From Tuctoria greenei (lineage: Eukaryota; Streptophyta; Magnoliopsida; Poales; Poaceae): a stretch of DNA of 64,000 nt. The first letter of the stretch is position 1. Every line of letters begins with the position of its first letter. Where the stretch lies: NCBI GenBank assembly GCA_036927565.1, contig JAYESD010000001.1:284033560-284097559 (forward strand). The letters run 5' to 3'. Below the pieces are notes generated by a model that was not told the DNA's origin, did no database searches, and saw only the letters and a program-made list of their open reading frames with translations. Made by a program: the position numbers and the translations under genes. Below are positions 40,346 to 51,392 of this stretch, one piece after another.

Positions 40346-40364
40346 CCCTACCTGGCGCGCCAAC
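40346..40364 (-). promoter_or_regulatory. Primer-binding-site-like tract of G2 (minus copy)
   Basis: TTGGCGCGCCAGGTAGGGG on minus right after the LTR end (40365). Identical to the plus copy at 61328-61346. tRNA not assigned. Confidence 0.75.
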
Positions 40365-41248
40365 TGTCGGTGTTTGGATCCGGCAGATCTCCCGACACTA
40401 CTGTTGGTAGATCGAGGAGTTTTAGTTCAGTAGTGGGCGCGAAGAGATTCAAGAAGGTGAAAGAAAAGTGGACACAAAGATTTATGTGGTTCGGGCCTCC
40501 TGAGCGTAATACCCTACTCCACGGGGTGTGTTGGTGTTGTATTGAGCGTGTAAGTCTAGAAGAAGCTCCAGAAGAAGAAGCTCGTATAGGTCAGGGAGTC
40601 TAGTCGAGGTCTGGAGCCGCGTTTGTGTATCGTCGACCAGTCCTTTTATAGTACAAGGACTGGTCGTTACACCATTAGCCTGGCCCAACATGTGGCCCCG
40701 GCGATTACACATGCTTGATACACAATTAATGAAGTTAATTACCCTTAATAGCCCAGTAACGGGCCTTAACAGTGTTGTTATCGGTATTAAGGGCCATCCG
40801 ATCGTGTGTCATTAATATGTCATTAATGACATTTAATCGGGTCTTGAAGTCTTTGATTGATCCTTGAAGGTCCGGAGCCGTTGGGGGTCCACCAGCCTGA
40901 TCGTTGAAAAGTTGAAGGTCTGGCGGTTCAGCCACGTGGCAACTCCGGAGCTTACTGTCATGGACAGGTAGGTCCGGTGCTGTTGGACACGTGTCAGCAC
41001 TGGAGCTTTCCTATGTCTGGAATTAGGTCCGGGGATGCCATACTGGTATCTAGTCTAGAGCTTTCCCATGTGTGGACAATAGCTCCGATCTTATGATACA
41101 CGTGGCAGCCCTGGGACTAACCATGTCGGGGAAGCAGGTCCGGTTACGCCTGACATGTGGGGCCTTCGGAGGTCTTCAAATCTGGTAGATGGAGTTTCCT
41201 TGTGATCTTTGCAATCCCAAGGGGTATCCGGTACATAGGGTACCAACA
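40365..41248 (-). mobile_element. G2 LTR (minus copy)
   Basis: 884 bp, from TGTTGGTACCC (41248, minus) to ...AACACCGACA (40365). TATA box TATAAAAG on minus at 40643-40650. G-boxes CACGTG at 40933, 40988 and 41099, each near an AGCTCCGG- or AGCACTGGAGC-like motif. A conserved R-region tract with CCCTACTCCACGG lies near 40510. Confidence 0.88.
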
Positions 41249-42047
41249 AATTCCATGAATAAATGTAAATTAAATAGTTTTTGTATGATGCAAAGATATT
41301 AAAAAGTTAGCTGACCTTGAATCGCTCAGACCCAAAATATTCTATTAGGTGCAATCACTCGGGCGCCGTTACGTCAGCAGACTTATTTTGTATATGTTCT
41401 TCATTGGTAGAATAACTCTTAGAGGTGGCATGCAAAGTCGAGCGCCACCCCTTATAGCGCTCACCAGCAATTTTCAAAATTTTTCTTGCGCTCTTCGGTG
41501 CGTCCTCCATGTTCCAGGAATCCTGTACATTGTATAACAAGTTGTTGTAAACGTACAAGATGGAGATGGCAAGAAAAAAAATACTTATGTGGGGGTGTGA
41601 CAACATTAACCAAAATGTTACATATTATATCTCTCTTGTTACTATGGCCAACCTCTACCCACTTCCTTGCACCACTGAGGGATGCATGTTTTTTTTTTGT
41701 AAACATAACCACATCATCGACAAAGTGCCGCTGATTAATACCAACCGCAGCACCCAACCTAGTGGAAAACTGAATTGGTAGTTCACATGCCCCGTTCGAC
41801 TAACTTGGGATGCATAGCATATTCTGGCAACCTTAGGTCCTTTAGACACACTTCTTCCAAACTTCTTTCCTTCTGTTACATTGATTCAAAAGGTAAATGA
41901 TTAAAGCAAATTACCGCCTGACCAAGTTTAGTATCATGTACAAATAGTGTGAAAAGAAGAAAAGTCTGATGTTCGTACCATCTTCAGGAGGAGTGCGGCA
42001 AATACCAGTGTGGAAGGACTGCGTCCCAGCAGCATTTTGTTTTGTAT
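41249..42047. other. Unassigned stretch
   Basis: No gene recognised. Frames that are open (for example minus 41461-41757) have no family blocks. AT-rich, probably old intergenic sequence flanking the G2 insertion. Confidence 0.4.
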
Positions 42048-42154
42048 TACTCCCTCCTAGTTTATATTAATTGTTGTATCAGACCCACAAATGAATTAAA
42101 AATGAACTAGTTAGGATTGTCTGAATGACAACTATTTTGATTGGGGGGGGGGTA
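42048..42154. mobile_element. Stowaway-like MITE
   Basis: About 107 bp starting TACTCCCTCC and ending in a G-run then TA. The inner ends ATTAATTGTTGT / ACAACTATTTTGATT are inverted. Size, TA target and the CTCCCTCC end fit Stowaway elements. The right end has a run of Gs where GGAGGGAG is expected. Confidence 0.75.
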
Positions 42155-42205
42155 CATTGTTGACTTCTTTGTTGCTGTTCATACCCTAAAATGAGCCATT
42201 AGGTA

Positions 42206-42546
42206 CACATGTCAGTGGCTCTACTGCACTCGTAGTACTGCAGAGGATTTTCAGTCCAGCGGCGAAGCAGGCAAGACTGAGGGGTCGGGCATGCAGCTGG
42301 CAAGACAAAGATAGGCTTCGCCGGTTCGGTCTGACTAACATCAACCGGAGCGCGTCTCAAACAGAATTATTAGTTGCAGGGCAAGTAACGAATGCCAGTA
42401 GTAGCAGGTGGCAAATGCAAGATAGATAAGGTAGGCAGTATGCGGGATTGAAATCCTCTGCAGTACTGCACCTGCAATAGCTGCCACTGACATGTGGGCC
42501 CATGAGACATTGGGTCCACTTGCCAGTGGCGCCTACTGCAGGTGCA
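42206..42546. repeat. Foldback repeat with three related arms
   Basis: Arm 1 (42206-42257) is the inverted match of arm 2 (42445-42497): both contain ACATGTCAGTGGC...GTACTGCAGAGGATTT (arm 2 as reverse complement). Arm 2 also pairs with arm 3 (42512-42546), giving a 35-bp stem with a 10-base loop at 42467-42546 with few mismatches. It could be a MITE or two nested ones. No obvious target duplication. Confidence 0.65.
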
Positions 42547-43574
42547 ATATTACATAGTTCCATCTTGCGACGCTTAACAAAGCGAGGGTTCGGTCTGGGT
42601 GAGATCACCAGGAGCAACTCTCGAGGAGGATTGGTGGCAGGGCGAGTAATGGCCACAGATTTGCAGGCAACGGGGTCATCATGGCACGCGAAAGATGGGA
42701 CGTGGCGATGGGCGATGGAGACGTGTCGGGGAGGACATTGAAGTGACAAGTAGAAGGGCGTGAGCGCCGGTGCCGGCCGGAGTGGTCGGCGGCGAGAGAG
42801 CACAACGTGGAGGCATAAAAAAATCACGCCATCACACATGCTGATGAACTGTTAACTATAAAGACTAAGAAAGTAGAATCGCAAGGCAAGCAAAAACACT
42901 AAGTAGAGCCTAGGAAAGAATGCAAATGACCATGATACACCCATCATCTATACATTTAAAGGACATAACGTAGTCTCTAAAAATGCTCCAAATTCAATGC
43001 CAAAGGAGTAAAAAACTAACACACTCTGCCAAAACAAATGGCACGGTAGAGAGGCAAGTAGTAATGTGATGTGATATGGGTAGTTGGAAGCTACCGATAG
43101 AGTTGGAGTGAGACATTTTTTAAGCTCCAAAAGTAAAGTTACGCAAGGGCGGATGGAGTATTTCTAGTTTGTATATCTATACCTACTGTTGATTCATGCA
43201 TTGTAGTACCAGGGAGTGAAGAATCTCGGGGTTCCTGAACATCATGTGCTGCAATATTCTCTGAATACCATGCAAAAGAATTAATGTTTTCTAAAAAAAA
43301 ATTTAATTTTGATAGTAAACACATTTATGGTTATACCAGGTGCTTGTTGGCCACCATGAATGCTTGTACACGACATCACGGTTTGATGTCTTTTTCCTAA
43401 TATAAAGAGCATTGTAAGTAGTCTGATAACGTCATATTGCATGACCGACATAGATTTTGGATCGGACGATGTGGTTTCTATAAACTGCAGTGTTTGTTTA
43501 GAACAGGGGAATTAGAAATGAAGGAATGGGAAAAAACGTACGATCCGAGAAAGCCACAAGAAAGAAAAAAAGTG
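42547..43574. other. Unassigned stretch
   Basis: Contains GC-richer sequence to about 42830 and then AT-rich sequence. No convincing coding blocks in either strand (minus 42357-42839 is open but composition-driven). Confidence 0.35.
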
Positions 43575-43802
43575 TAAAAATCGTGGGAACTAAAAATCTT
43601 AGGAATACAAATTTGTAAAACAGGAATGAGAGTACAACATTTGGAGTGGTTGATTAGATAACCCGTGCGTCATTTACTTCTAAATCCAAAAATTACATAT
43701 TACCTTCAGTTTTTAATATTTGTCGTTCCCCGCTAGGAATTGAACTAGAAATACACTACCGTAATAAGCTGTCGGAGCGACATTTATTTCGGGACAGATG
43801 TA

Positions 43803-43873
<71 letters not shown>

Positions 43874-44287
43874 ACTAAATTCGTGAAACAGAAGACCACA
43901 TTTCTTTTTTGTTAATTTATTTAATCTTTGTATATCAGAATGAATCGTGTAGAACTTAACTAGCCCAAAACTTCATGGATCGTGTAGAACCAAGCCAATA
44001 TAGCTCTATAAAAAGACAGCATGGATCGTACAGAACTTACCTAGCACAAAACTGGAGTCCGGGATGCGATGTCGCAGGGAGGTGTCAACGATGAAGGGGT
44101 TCGATAGAGCCCGTCAAACTTGGTCGCCTAGCGTTGTACCCAGGAGTCAACACCACCAAGAGCTTCGATGCGTCACTGCGAGATCCATGGGGAAAAAATT
44201 GTAAAAACCGTTGGAAATGAAAATACGGGAATTTATTAGGAATACAAGTTTGGAACACAGGACAGAGAGACAACAAATTTGGAGTAC
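43575..44287. repeat. Diverged direct repeat pair and short tandem repeat
   Basis: 43575-43650 and 44200-44287 share GTAAAAA.CGT.GGAA.T, TAGGAATACAA.TTTG and AACAGGA, with ACAAATTTGGAGT/CATTTGGAGT at the end. Between them, 43941-44052 holds three copies of ATGGATCGTGTAGAAC followed by CTTAACTAGCCCAAAAC in two. Two copies of an old element are possible. Confidence 0.5.
43799..43873. repeat. (TA)n microsatellite
   Basis: Nearly uninterrupted TA repeat of about 70 bp with one G near 43863. Confidence 0.95.
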
Positions 44288-45168
44288 TGCGAGATCACCG
44301 GAAGGGCGGGGCAGTAATGTGTCGGGAATGAAGGCGAGTGTTTCCATTAATACTCATCATGGCTGAAATAGGGTAACAATAGGCGGGAATTAAATTGGAG
44401 GCGTAAGGAGTGAAAACTGAATTGTCAAAATCACAATTGTGCGGCACCAAGAAGAAAGAAAAAAATTTCGCGGGCGTGGAGAATTTGACGCTAGTCGTGC
44501 CCTTGTGCACGCATGCAATCGTGATTAATTACATGTCATGTCACATCGATTCCTTCACATGGTGCGTATAGCTAGAGGGCTAGACTTCTTCAGATAACTT
44601 GCTCGCTTCTTAATTCATCTTTGTTGCCATGCATAGAGAACAAAATCTAAAAGCAGTCATCTGCTAGCTAGTGGGACATTCCAACAAATACGAAAAAAAA
44701 TATGAATCGTCAAATGTATATGTCCTAATGCAAACGATATGCAAATAACACCTAAGTTCACGAAAGGACGATGGCAAACAATCAACATTCTGTAACATTA
44801 ACCACAATGAAATGATAGCATGTATTATATACCACTACTAAAAATACATTTTCACATGTGCCAACTACAAATGAAAAAATTGAGTGAAAGAACACAAAAG
44901 AGGAGAAATGCAGTCTCAACCACGATATCAATGGAGTTTCAACCAAGAGTCGTTGATTGTCGCAACACAACGGATTCTTGGCTAGACATTGAACAACAGT
45001 TATCTCGCCCCTTTTTCAGAAAGGAGTTGTTTTTCGATACTTCATAAGACGCATTGTTCATTAATAGAAAAGACATTTTTCATTAACATAAAAACAACAC
45101 ATATATTACAAACAAGAACTACGAAAGCTCATAGAAAACAAGAAAAAGATAAAACTACAAATACTACT
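44288..45168. other. Unassigned stretch
   Basis: AT-rich, no recognisable gene, RNA gene or repeat. Confidence 0.4.
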
Positions 45169-45432
45169 CTACTCGGAGTCGGCGGAGATCTCATCCACCT
45201 CCTTCTCCGCTGCCGCCGCCGCCTCCTCCTCCTCCGCCGCCGCCGCCACCTCCTCCGCTATCGCCGCTGCTGCCGCCGCCTCCGGCAACTGAGTCAAAAG
45301 CTTCTGGGCGACGGTCTGCAGAAGATGCTGGCGGCCCTCCACCCCAGCCACCTCCCTGATCGTCTCATAAAGGACGTTGAGACGACCGACCCCAAACCCT
45401 AACCCAAAGCAGTAATGGTCGGCGGTGTCCAT
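45169..45432 (-). CDS. Small hypothetical ORF with Ala/Glu-rich tail
   Basis: 87 codons starting MDTADHYCFGLGFGVGRLNV, with a middle helix-like part (LYETIREVAGVEGRQHLLQT) and a tail of Ala and Glu runs from GCC/CTC-type trinucleotide repeats, ending DEISADSE. I do not recognise it. The trinucleotide repeats alone could keep the frame open. The S LTR starts 27 bp upstream of its ATG, so any original promoter or 5' part may have been displaced. Could be a fragment of a host gene. Confidence 0.3.
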   Translation of the reverse strand: MDTADHYCFGLGFGVGRLNVLYETIREVAGVEGRQHLLQTVAQKLLTQLPEAAAAAAIAEEVAAAAEEEEAAAAAEKEVDEISADSE

Positions 45433-45459
45433 GCTAGTGCAAATGGGAAGTTTCCTGAA

Positions 45460-45826
45460 TGTGGCCTAGAAGGGGGGGGGGGTGAATATGCCTTTTGAAT
45501 TTCCTGCACACTTAATAGAGTTGTCAAAAACTTGATTGACTGGACTAGTCCGGTTATGTGGGCAGACTAGTCCGATGTGCTGAAATATGTGAATTGATTA
45601 AGTGTTGTTTGGGAAACTAGGTTCTATTAGCAGTGGAAATGAGAACAATAGATTCTTTGATTTAATATTAGTGTATGAATGCACGTGAAGACTTGCGAGC
45701 AACTTAAATTGTTGTTTAGCAATCAAGTGATCTAGTGAACAAAAAGTAAAGTAAATGAGGCACAAGAGACAAGCGAATTTTTACCGAGGTTCGATCTCAC
45801 CATGAGATCTACGTCCTCGTTGAGGA
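45460..45826 (-). mobile_element. S element 3' LTR, left part
   Basis: Begins (plus) TGTGGCCTAGAAGGGGGG, the inverted end of a SIRE-type LTR, and carries two AGTCCG-type motifs at 45542-45574. It runs to GTTGAGGA at 45826, where C1 copy B is inserted. GAGGA (45822-45826) is the left target-site duplication. Confidence 0.85.
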
Positions 45827-47520
45827 TGTAGGATCGAACAGCACGTGAAAAGCTACCAGAGGGAGGGGGGTGAATAGTAGATTTAAAAATCTTACGCAGC
45901 GGAAACAATTAAACCCCAACCCCTTCGGCAGCAAAATGATCTGTTAAAGAAATCGTGTGTGAGACTAATCTAAACATGTTTCAACGTGACAAAAGTGATA
46001 GATATCAGAGATAATGAAGTCACGAAGACAACACAACAAGAATCACTCAAATCCATCGAGAAAAACTCAAGTTATTATCGAAAGATCCAACAAAGGTCAA
46101 TCTGCCCTACCCGAGAAAAAAACAGTTCTGGAACGCTGCAAAGAAACTCGTGTAGATCATATACCACAATTCCAATGACCGTGAAATTTTGACAGATGAT
46201 AGATAATCAAGTTGTGAGGACAAACCAAAACGAATCACGTCAATTGGATCTGTAAAACTCGAGTTATGATAAAACCACCGACAAAAGGTAGTGCTGTCCA
46301 GAAACTCGACGAGTAAAACTTGTCTGGAACAAGTCGGATGAACAAGGCACAAAAGTTCCTTAAAACTATGAATTTTATTCAATAGAACACAAGAGGAACA
46401 GCCCCAAAGTCGTGCACCACGAGATCTGGGCTCTCTTGCTTATATAACCAGCTCGAAAGCCAACTCAACTCAAATCAGGAACCTAATCCTACTTTGTTCA
46501 CGAATCGTAACTTTCTATAACTTAGGATTCTTATATACGCAGATAGAAGCAATCTCAAGACTTCCAAACACCTTATAAACGTATCCTATATTCCTAAAAC
46601 AACTCAAATTCGTGACCCACACGAAATCCTATCATAACCAACTCAAATCTTTCCATATTTGAGTCAAACCCAACTCAGCCGCAGCCTGAGTCCATAACCT
46701 AGTCGGTTGGACCTTTCCGACCAACTCTTTACGTCCACATATCTTCATCACGTCTCGGAACCATGTAGCCACGTCCATGCACTCCTTGCACACGTGCAAA
46801 CATCTTCCAATGATGTCCATGATACCTTCACATGCAATGTTCTTGATTCAATCATGCTGCGCAACCTCCTAATCAGCTCAACCACAGTTCCTCCTGAATT
46901 TGGTTGTTGGAACCTCATCTCCTCCCTGAGACTAGTCCAATGGATCCCATCACCAGCCATGTCTTGAACTCAAGCAACACCTGCACATGAATAAACAACC
47001 AATCCATACGAGCCCAAGTCCTCGACTTGACTCAAGTTAGTTCCAAACACAACACCTTATGTGAGAACCTCACATAAGCATGTTGAAAAACCACAGTAAC
47101 ACAATATCATCCATGTCAACCAAAAATGCACCAAAGACTTAGCAAATGAATACTAAGCAATCTTTCTAGAGATGTAAAGCAAGTATGAAACATTGCAAAT
47201 GAAAAACAGAAGCATTGCGGTCAAGTTCCGGACCTTGCCAGAGCAACCCAGACCTTGAGCCGGAGCTAACAAAAGCTAGTAGAACCTAGCGCCGGGGCTA
47301 ACTAGAACTAGTCGGAACTAGTAAACCCAAAAGCCAGAGCTAGAAAAGTCAACTCAGAGCTTAGCAAAAACACGCCGGAGCTAAAGACAAAACTCACCGG
47401 AGCTTACCAAAAACTAGTCTGATCTTAATAAAAAGGTGTTTTGGTGATATTCAAAACTTTTATCGTCAAAGCAAGTGTATTCACTACAGGCCAATTTATT
47501 CAGCACACATAGGTCTTACA
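45827..47520 (-). mobile_element. C1 copy B, 3' LTR
   Basis: 1694 bp, TGTAGGATCG... to ...GGTCTTACA. TATA box (TTATATA on minus) at 46441-46447, U3 repeats 47220-47425. A G-run near 45865 reads GAGGGAGGGGGG. Confidence 0.93.
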
Positions 47521-48529
47521 ATCTCCCCCTTGATGAATGCATTGGCAACACCATTTAAAATTCGAACATTGGCTTATTCACATAAATTTTTTGAAGGCAA
47601 TTTCTCCCCCTTTGTAAATCAAAAGTAAAATGAGAAGAAAATCCAAAAATTATCCCATATTATCTCTCCCCCTTTATTATCTCTTCTTATGCACATATTC
47701 TCTTTCTCTTCATGCTTATCTCTCCCCCCTTTGACAATGTATTCAGCAAGTCATGAGCATATAAACAAATTATCTCCCCCCCTTTAATTGTTATGAGGAT
47801 ATTATAACATATACATATAAACAAAGCTCATCCAAGTCATACTATCAAGTACCTTACATTATCACATCAATGAGATACATAAAGTAGTGTAACCCATGCT
47901 AGAGATCAAATGTAATTTTCAATTTAAGTAAGTCATGATCTCACAAACTTAACTATTTCAAAACCTGAAATCATGACACTAGTTGCTGCATTTTATTATT
48001 TTTTAAAGCATAAATTTAGATCATATGATATTTGCAAGAGATTATATGCGCATCTGCCTTATTCTAACCAACCAAGCCAAGCCTATGTCATTTGACAATC
48101 AGAAGCTTAAGGACATGGTTTTAGTCATACACAACTTCTTCCAAGTTCATATCTAAGTGCAATGATAAGCCATCTCAAAAGAAGAAGTGCGATGCATGCA
48201 TATTCTCTTGATCTTTTCTCAATTTATATTTGTTCATAAAAACTCAACATGTGAGTTGATTACTTGATTAATTCTTAATGATTAAAAGCACTTGTGAACA
48301 TGTAACAAGTTCAAAATAGCAAGAAAGTTCGACCATGACTAGTTTTAGTGTAAGTAATTACTCCAATTACTAGACCTGGCAAAAACTACAAAATGTATAA
48401 CACGAGTAATGTAGTAAGAACTTTCAGCATGTAAAAGGAATCACAAAGTCATATATGTATGAAATACTATGCTCATATTATTTTAATTTCAGATTCACAC
48501 AGAGACTTCCCAAGTTTCAAAACTCCCGC
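47521..48529 (-). promoter_or_regulatory. Polypurine tract and 3' non-coding region, C1 copy B
   Basis: AAGGGGGAGAT on minus abuts the LTR at 47520. Similar purine runs (AAAGGGGGAGA type) recur in minus at about 47604, 47663, 47723 and 47774. The rest is non-coding. Confidence 0.8.
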
Positions 48530-49189
48530 TCAATTTAAGCCATGAGGATGCATAACCCCTATTTCACTACGAATGTAACAAAAAAAAGTGAAATCCAAAG
48601 GTTTTGTAAAAATGTCAGCCAATTGTTGTTCGGTGTCTACATGGTGAAGCACAATGTTTCCCTTTTCAACATTATCTCGGAGAAAGTGATACCTAATGTC
48701 AATTTGCTTAGTTCTAGAATGTTGCACGGGGTTTTTAGCAATGCAAATGGCACTAGTGTTATCACAGAATAGTGGAACACTATCTAGATCAACCCCATAG
48801 TCCTTAAGTGTTTGAACAATCTAAAGAATTTGTGAGCAAGCACTAGCAGCAGCTACATATTCAGATTCAGCTGTGGATTGTGCAACTGAATTTTGTTTTC
48901 TAGAGGACCAAGCAACAAGAGAATTACCAAGAAAATGACGAGCACCAGAAGTACTTTTCCTATCAATCCTACAACCCCCAAAATCAGCATCCGAAAAAGC
49001 TTTCAAAGTAATGGTTGAGGAAGAAGGAAGAAAAATTCCAAATTCTTGAGTTCCGTGTAAGTACCTGAGAATCCTTTGGACGGCTTGATGATGTGAAGCA
49101 CGTGGGGAGGCTTGAAACCGTGCACAAAGACATATGCTGAATTGTATGTCTGGTCTTGATGCCGTGAGGTACAAAAGTGATCCGATCAT
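48530..49189 (-). pseudogene. C1 copy B RNase H and RT end
   Basis: Frame 48821-49189 (122 codons) has the end of RT (MIGSLLYLTASRPDIQFSIC, QRILRYLHGTQEFGI) and the RNase H start (LKAFSDADFGGCRIDRKSTS, WSSRKQNSVAQSTAESEYVA) with Asp and Glu. A stop after CSQIL is followed by the last part in 48530-48727 (QHSRTKQIDIRYHFLRDNVE, ADIFTKPLDF), with the remaining catalytic Asp. Interrupted by a stop and a short gap. Confidence 0.85.
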
Positions 49190-49198
49190 GCTTCTATA

Positions 49199-49891
49199 TT
49201 ATTTTAGATCCACGGGTTCACCATCTTCATCAAGTCCAAGTTTTGTTGCTATTCCCATTGGTGTCCGAAGAGGCTTGCTTTTGTCCATGTTGAAGTGCCT
49301 TAGGAGATCTTTTGTATACTTCATTTGATGCACAAAGGTACCCTCCTTTGTTTGCTTGATTTGCAGCCCCAAAAAGTAAGTGAGTTCACCCATCATACTC
49401 ATTTCAAATTCGAAACTCATCATTGCTGAAAACTTGTACACAAGATCATGAGAAGCACAACCAAAGATAATATCATCCACATACACTTGAATGAATAATG
49501 AGTCATTGCCATGATTAAGCACAAAAAGAGTTTTATCAACCTTGCCCATGGTAAACCCCTTTTCAAGTAAGAATGTTTTTAACCTAACATACCATGCTCT
49601 AGGGGCTTGTTTGAGACCGTACAAGGCTTTGGATAGTTTGTAAATATGATTAGCAAAATCTGGATTTTCAAAACCCGGTGGTTGATTCACATAAACCTCC
49701 TCATCTATGTAGCCATTAAGAAAAGCACTTTTAACATCCATTTGATATAGCTTAAAACCAATAGATGCAGCAAAAGCTAATAAAATTCTTATGGCTTCTA
49801 ATCTAGCAACAAGAGCAAAAGTTTCATCAAAATCTAGACCTTCAACTTGAGTGAAACCTTGAGCAACCAACCTAGCATTATTCCTAACCAC
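49199..49891 (-). CDS. C1 copy B reverse transcriptase core
   Basis: 230-codon frame covering nearly the whole copia RT: RLVAQGFTQVEGLDFDETFA, KLYQMDVKSAFLNGYIDEEV (first Asp), KALYGLKQAPRAWY, QVYVDDIIFGCASH (YVDD) and MSMMGELTYFLGLQIKQTKE. The catalytic aspartates are all present. It copies element RNA into DNA in virus-like particles. The frame is closed by a stop upstream at about 49892 (WVFKNKQS, stop) and ends PVDLK, stop (the preceding and following frames continue the polyprotein), so the chain is broken in two places. Confidence 0.88.
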   Translation of the reverse strand: MVRNNARLVAQGFTQVEGLDFDETFALVARLEAIRILLAFAASIGFKLYQMDVKSAFLNGYIDEEVYVNQPPGFENPDFANHIYKLSKALYGLKQAPRAWYVRLKTFLLEKGFTMGKVDKTLFVLNHGNDSLFIQVYVDDIIFGCASHDLVYKFSAMMSFEFEMSMMGELTYFLGLQIKQTKEGTFVHQMKYTKDLLRHFNMDKSKPLRTPMGIATKLGLDEDGEPVDLK

Positions 49892-49900
49892 AACCCCATC

Positions 49901-50653
49901 CTAACTTTGTTTATTTTTAAATACCCATTTAGTTCCAATTAAAGTGTGACCTTGAGGTGGAGGTATAAGTTTCCAAACATTATTTCTTTCAAAATTTTCT
50001 AACTCTTCTTGCATGGCAATAATCCAAGATTCATTAGTGAGTGCGTGTGATATATCTTTGGGTTCAAAAGAAGCAACAAAAGAAGAATGAGCATAAGAGT
50101 TTGGATCGCAAAACCTGGACCGTGTGACTCGTTCGTGCAAGCTTCCAATCATCTGTTGTGGGGGATGATCTTTGTAAAACCGTAGGGGAACAGATGTCTC
50201 ACAAGTTTCTTCTTCTTCTTCATGTTCATTACAAATCGATGAGCTTGTGACTTGAGGATGATTTGAATCAGCATTGACCGTTGTCAGTGCTAGTTGAGAA
50301 TTAACATCCGGAGCTGAACCAAAGTCTTTAGCTGCTGAATTTTCGGGCAGCAGCTCCAATTCTTCCTCATCTTCAACGAAAATGCTCCCCCTGCAGATAT
50401 GGATCTGGACCTGCAATGTTTGATCTAGTACCTGGGCTAGCTTCATCAAAAGACACTTCACATGTCTCCACAATTTTGTTAGTGTCAAGTAAAAGTACAC
50501 GGTAGCCTCTAGTATGAGATGGATAACCAAGAAACATGCCATCAATGGATCTAGGTTCAAATTTATCAAGATTACCATGTTTCTTAACAAAGCATTTGCA
50601 ACCAAATACCCAAAAGTGTGTAACACTAGGCCTATGCCCAAACCGGAGCTCAT
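49901..50653 (-). pseudogene. C1 copy B integrase-RT linker and RT N-terminus
   Basis: From about 50370 down, the frame reads the linker (EDEEELELLPENSAAKDFGS; then SLHERVTRSRFCDPNSYAHS) and the start of RT (NESWIIAMQEELENFERNNV, TLIGTKWVFKNK). The upper part of this frame (50653-50380) overlaps the integrase frame and is not real coding. A stop after KNKQS breaks the join to the RT core. Confidence 0.75.
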
Positions 50654-51392
50654 ATGCTGTTTTACCTAGCTTAGCACGCAAGAAAATAGGATTTGAGACA
50701 TAACAAGCGGTTGCTAACGCATCAGCCCAAAATTTCCTAGGAGTTTGATATTCATCAAGCATAGTCCTAGCCATCTCAACTAAGGTTCTGTTCTTTCTTT
50801 CTACAACACCGTTTTGTTGAGGAACATATGGTGAAGAAAATTGATGATCTATTCTATTTTTACCACAAAAGTGATCAAAAGATTGATTTTTAAATTCAGT
50901 TCCATTATCACTTATAATTGCTTTTAAAGATCTTGGGTAATCAATTGATAATCTAAGAAATAAAGTTCTAAAGTGACTCAAAACTTCATTATTAGATGCC
51001 ATAAAGTAAACCCAAGAGTATCTAGAATAATCATCAACAATCACAAGTGCATACCATTTACCTCCGAAGGATTGAACACGTGAAGGTCCTACGGTGTCAA
51101 GATGCAAAAGTTGACATGGTTCAGTTGTCATGATCATTGTTTTAGGAGTATGTGAACTTGCAACCATCTTAGCATGTCTACAAGAAGAGCATACAATTTC
51201 TTTGTCCTCTTTAAGCTTAGGCAGCCCACGTATGCGATCAAGAGCACTAACAGGCGTTAGTTGATCAAAGCCTACGTGACCAAGTCTACGATGCCAAAAA
51301 TATAGGTCCTTTGAATCATTAGCAACTAGACACCTATGCTTAGAGGAAGACATATCAAAATCAGCTTTAAAAACTCTTCCAAACCGAGACAT
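50373..51392 (-). CDS. C1 copy B integrase
   Basis: 339-codon frame: zinc-binding GAG-pre-integrase block (FWHRRLGHVGFDQL, CSSCRHAKM), rve core with D (LHLDTVGPSRV), D (IISDNGTEFKNQS) and E (NGVVERKNRTL), then the C-terminal FGCKCFVKKHGNLDKFEPRS and FLGYPSHTRGYRVLL blocks. The triad is intact. Against copy A (13674-14813) it is the same length and order. Part of gag-pol; preceding protease is in another frame (51326-51697), so a frameshift lies near 51390. Confidence 0.9.
   Translation of the reverse strand: MSRFGRVFKADFDMSSSKHRCLVANDSKDLYFWHRRLGHVGFDQLTPVSALDRIRGLPKLKEDKEIVCSSCRHAKMVASSHTPKTMIMTTEPCQLLHLDTVGPSRVQSFGGKWYALVIVDDYSRYSWVYFMASNNEVLSHFRTLFLRLSIDYPRSLKAIISDNGTEFKNQSFDHFCGKNRIDHQFSSPYVPQQNGVVERKNRTLVEMARTMLDEYQTPRKFWADALATACYVSNPIFLRAKLGKTAYELRFGHRPSVTHFWVFGCKCFVKKHGNLDKFEPRSIDGMFLGYPSHTRGYRVLLLDTNKIVETCEVSFDEASPGTRSNIAGPDPYLQGEHFR

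Larger units (their letters stand above)
35191..41248 (-). mobile_element. G2 gypsy element with large internal deletion (minus)
   Basis: Minus-strand order: 5' LTR 41248-40365, primer-site tract, the first codons of gag (about 40335-40310), then directly the end of RNase H (40305 on), integrase (to 38691), a non-coding repeat region and an antisense ORF (35306-37343). Capsid, protease, RT and most of RNase H are deleted. The 3' LTR is missing; G3 abuts at 35190. The lineage is Tat-like, judged from the integrase and the antisense ORF. Confidence 0.8.

Noticed and set aside
42357..42839. 160-codon minus ORF as a host gene
   Set aside because: It overlaps the foldback repeat arms, has no recognisable domain, and is open probably because of GC-rich composition.
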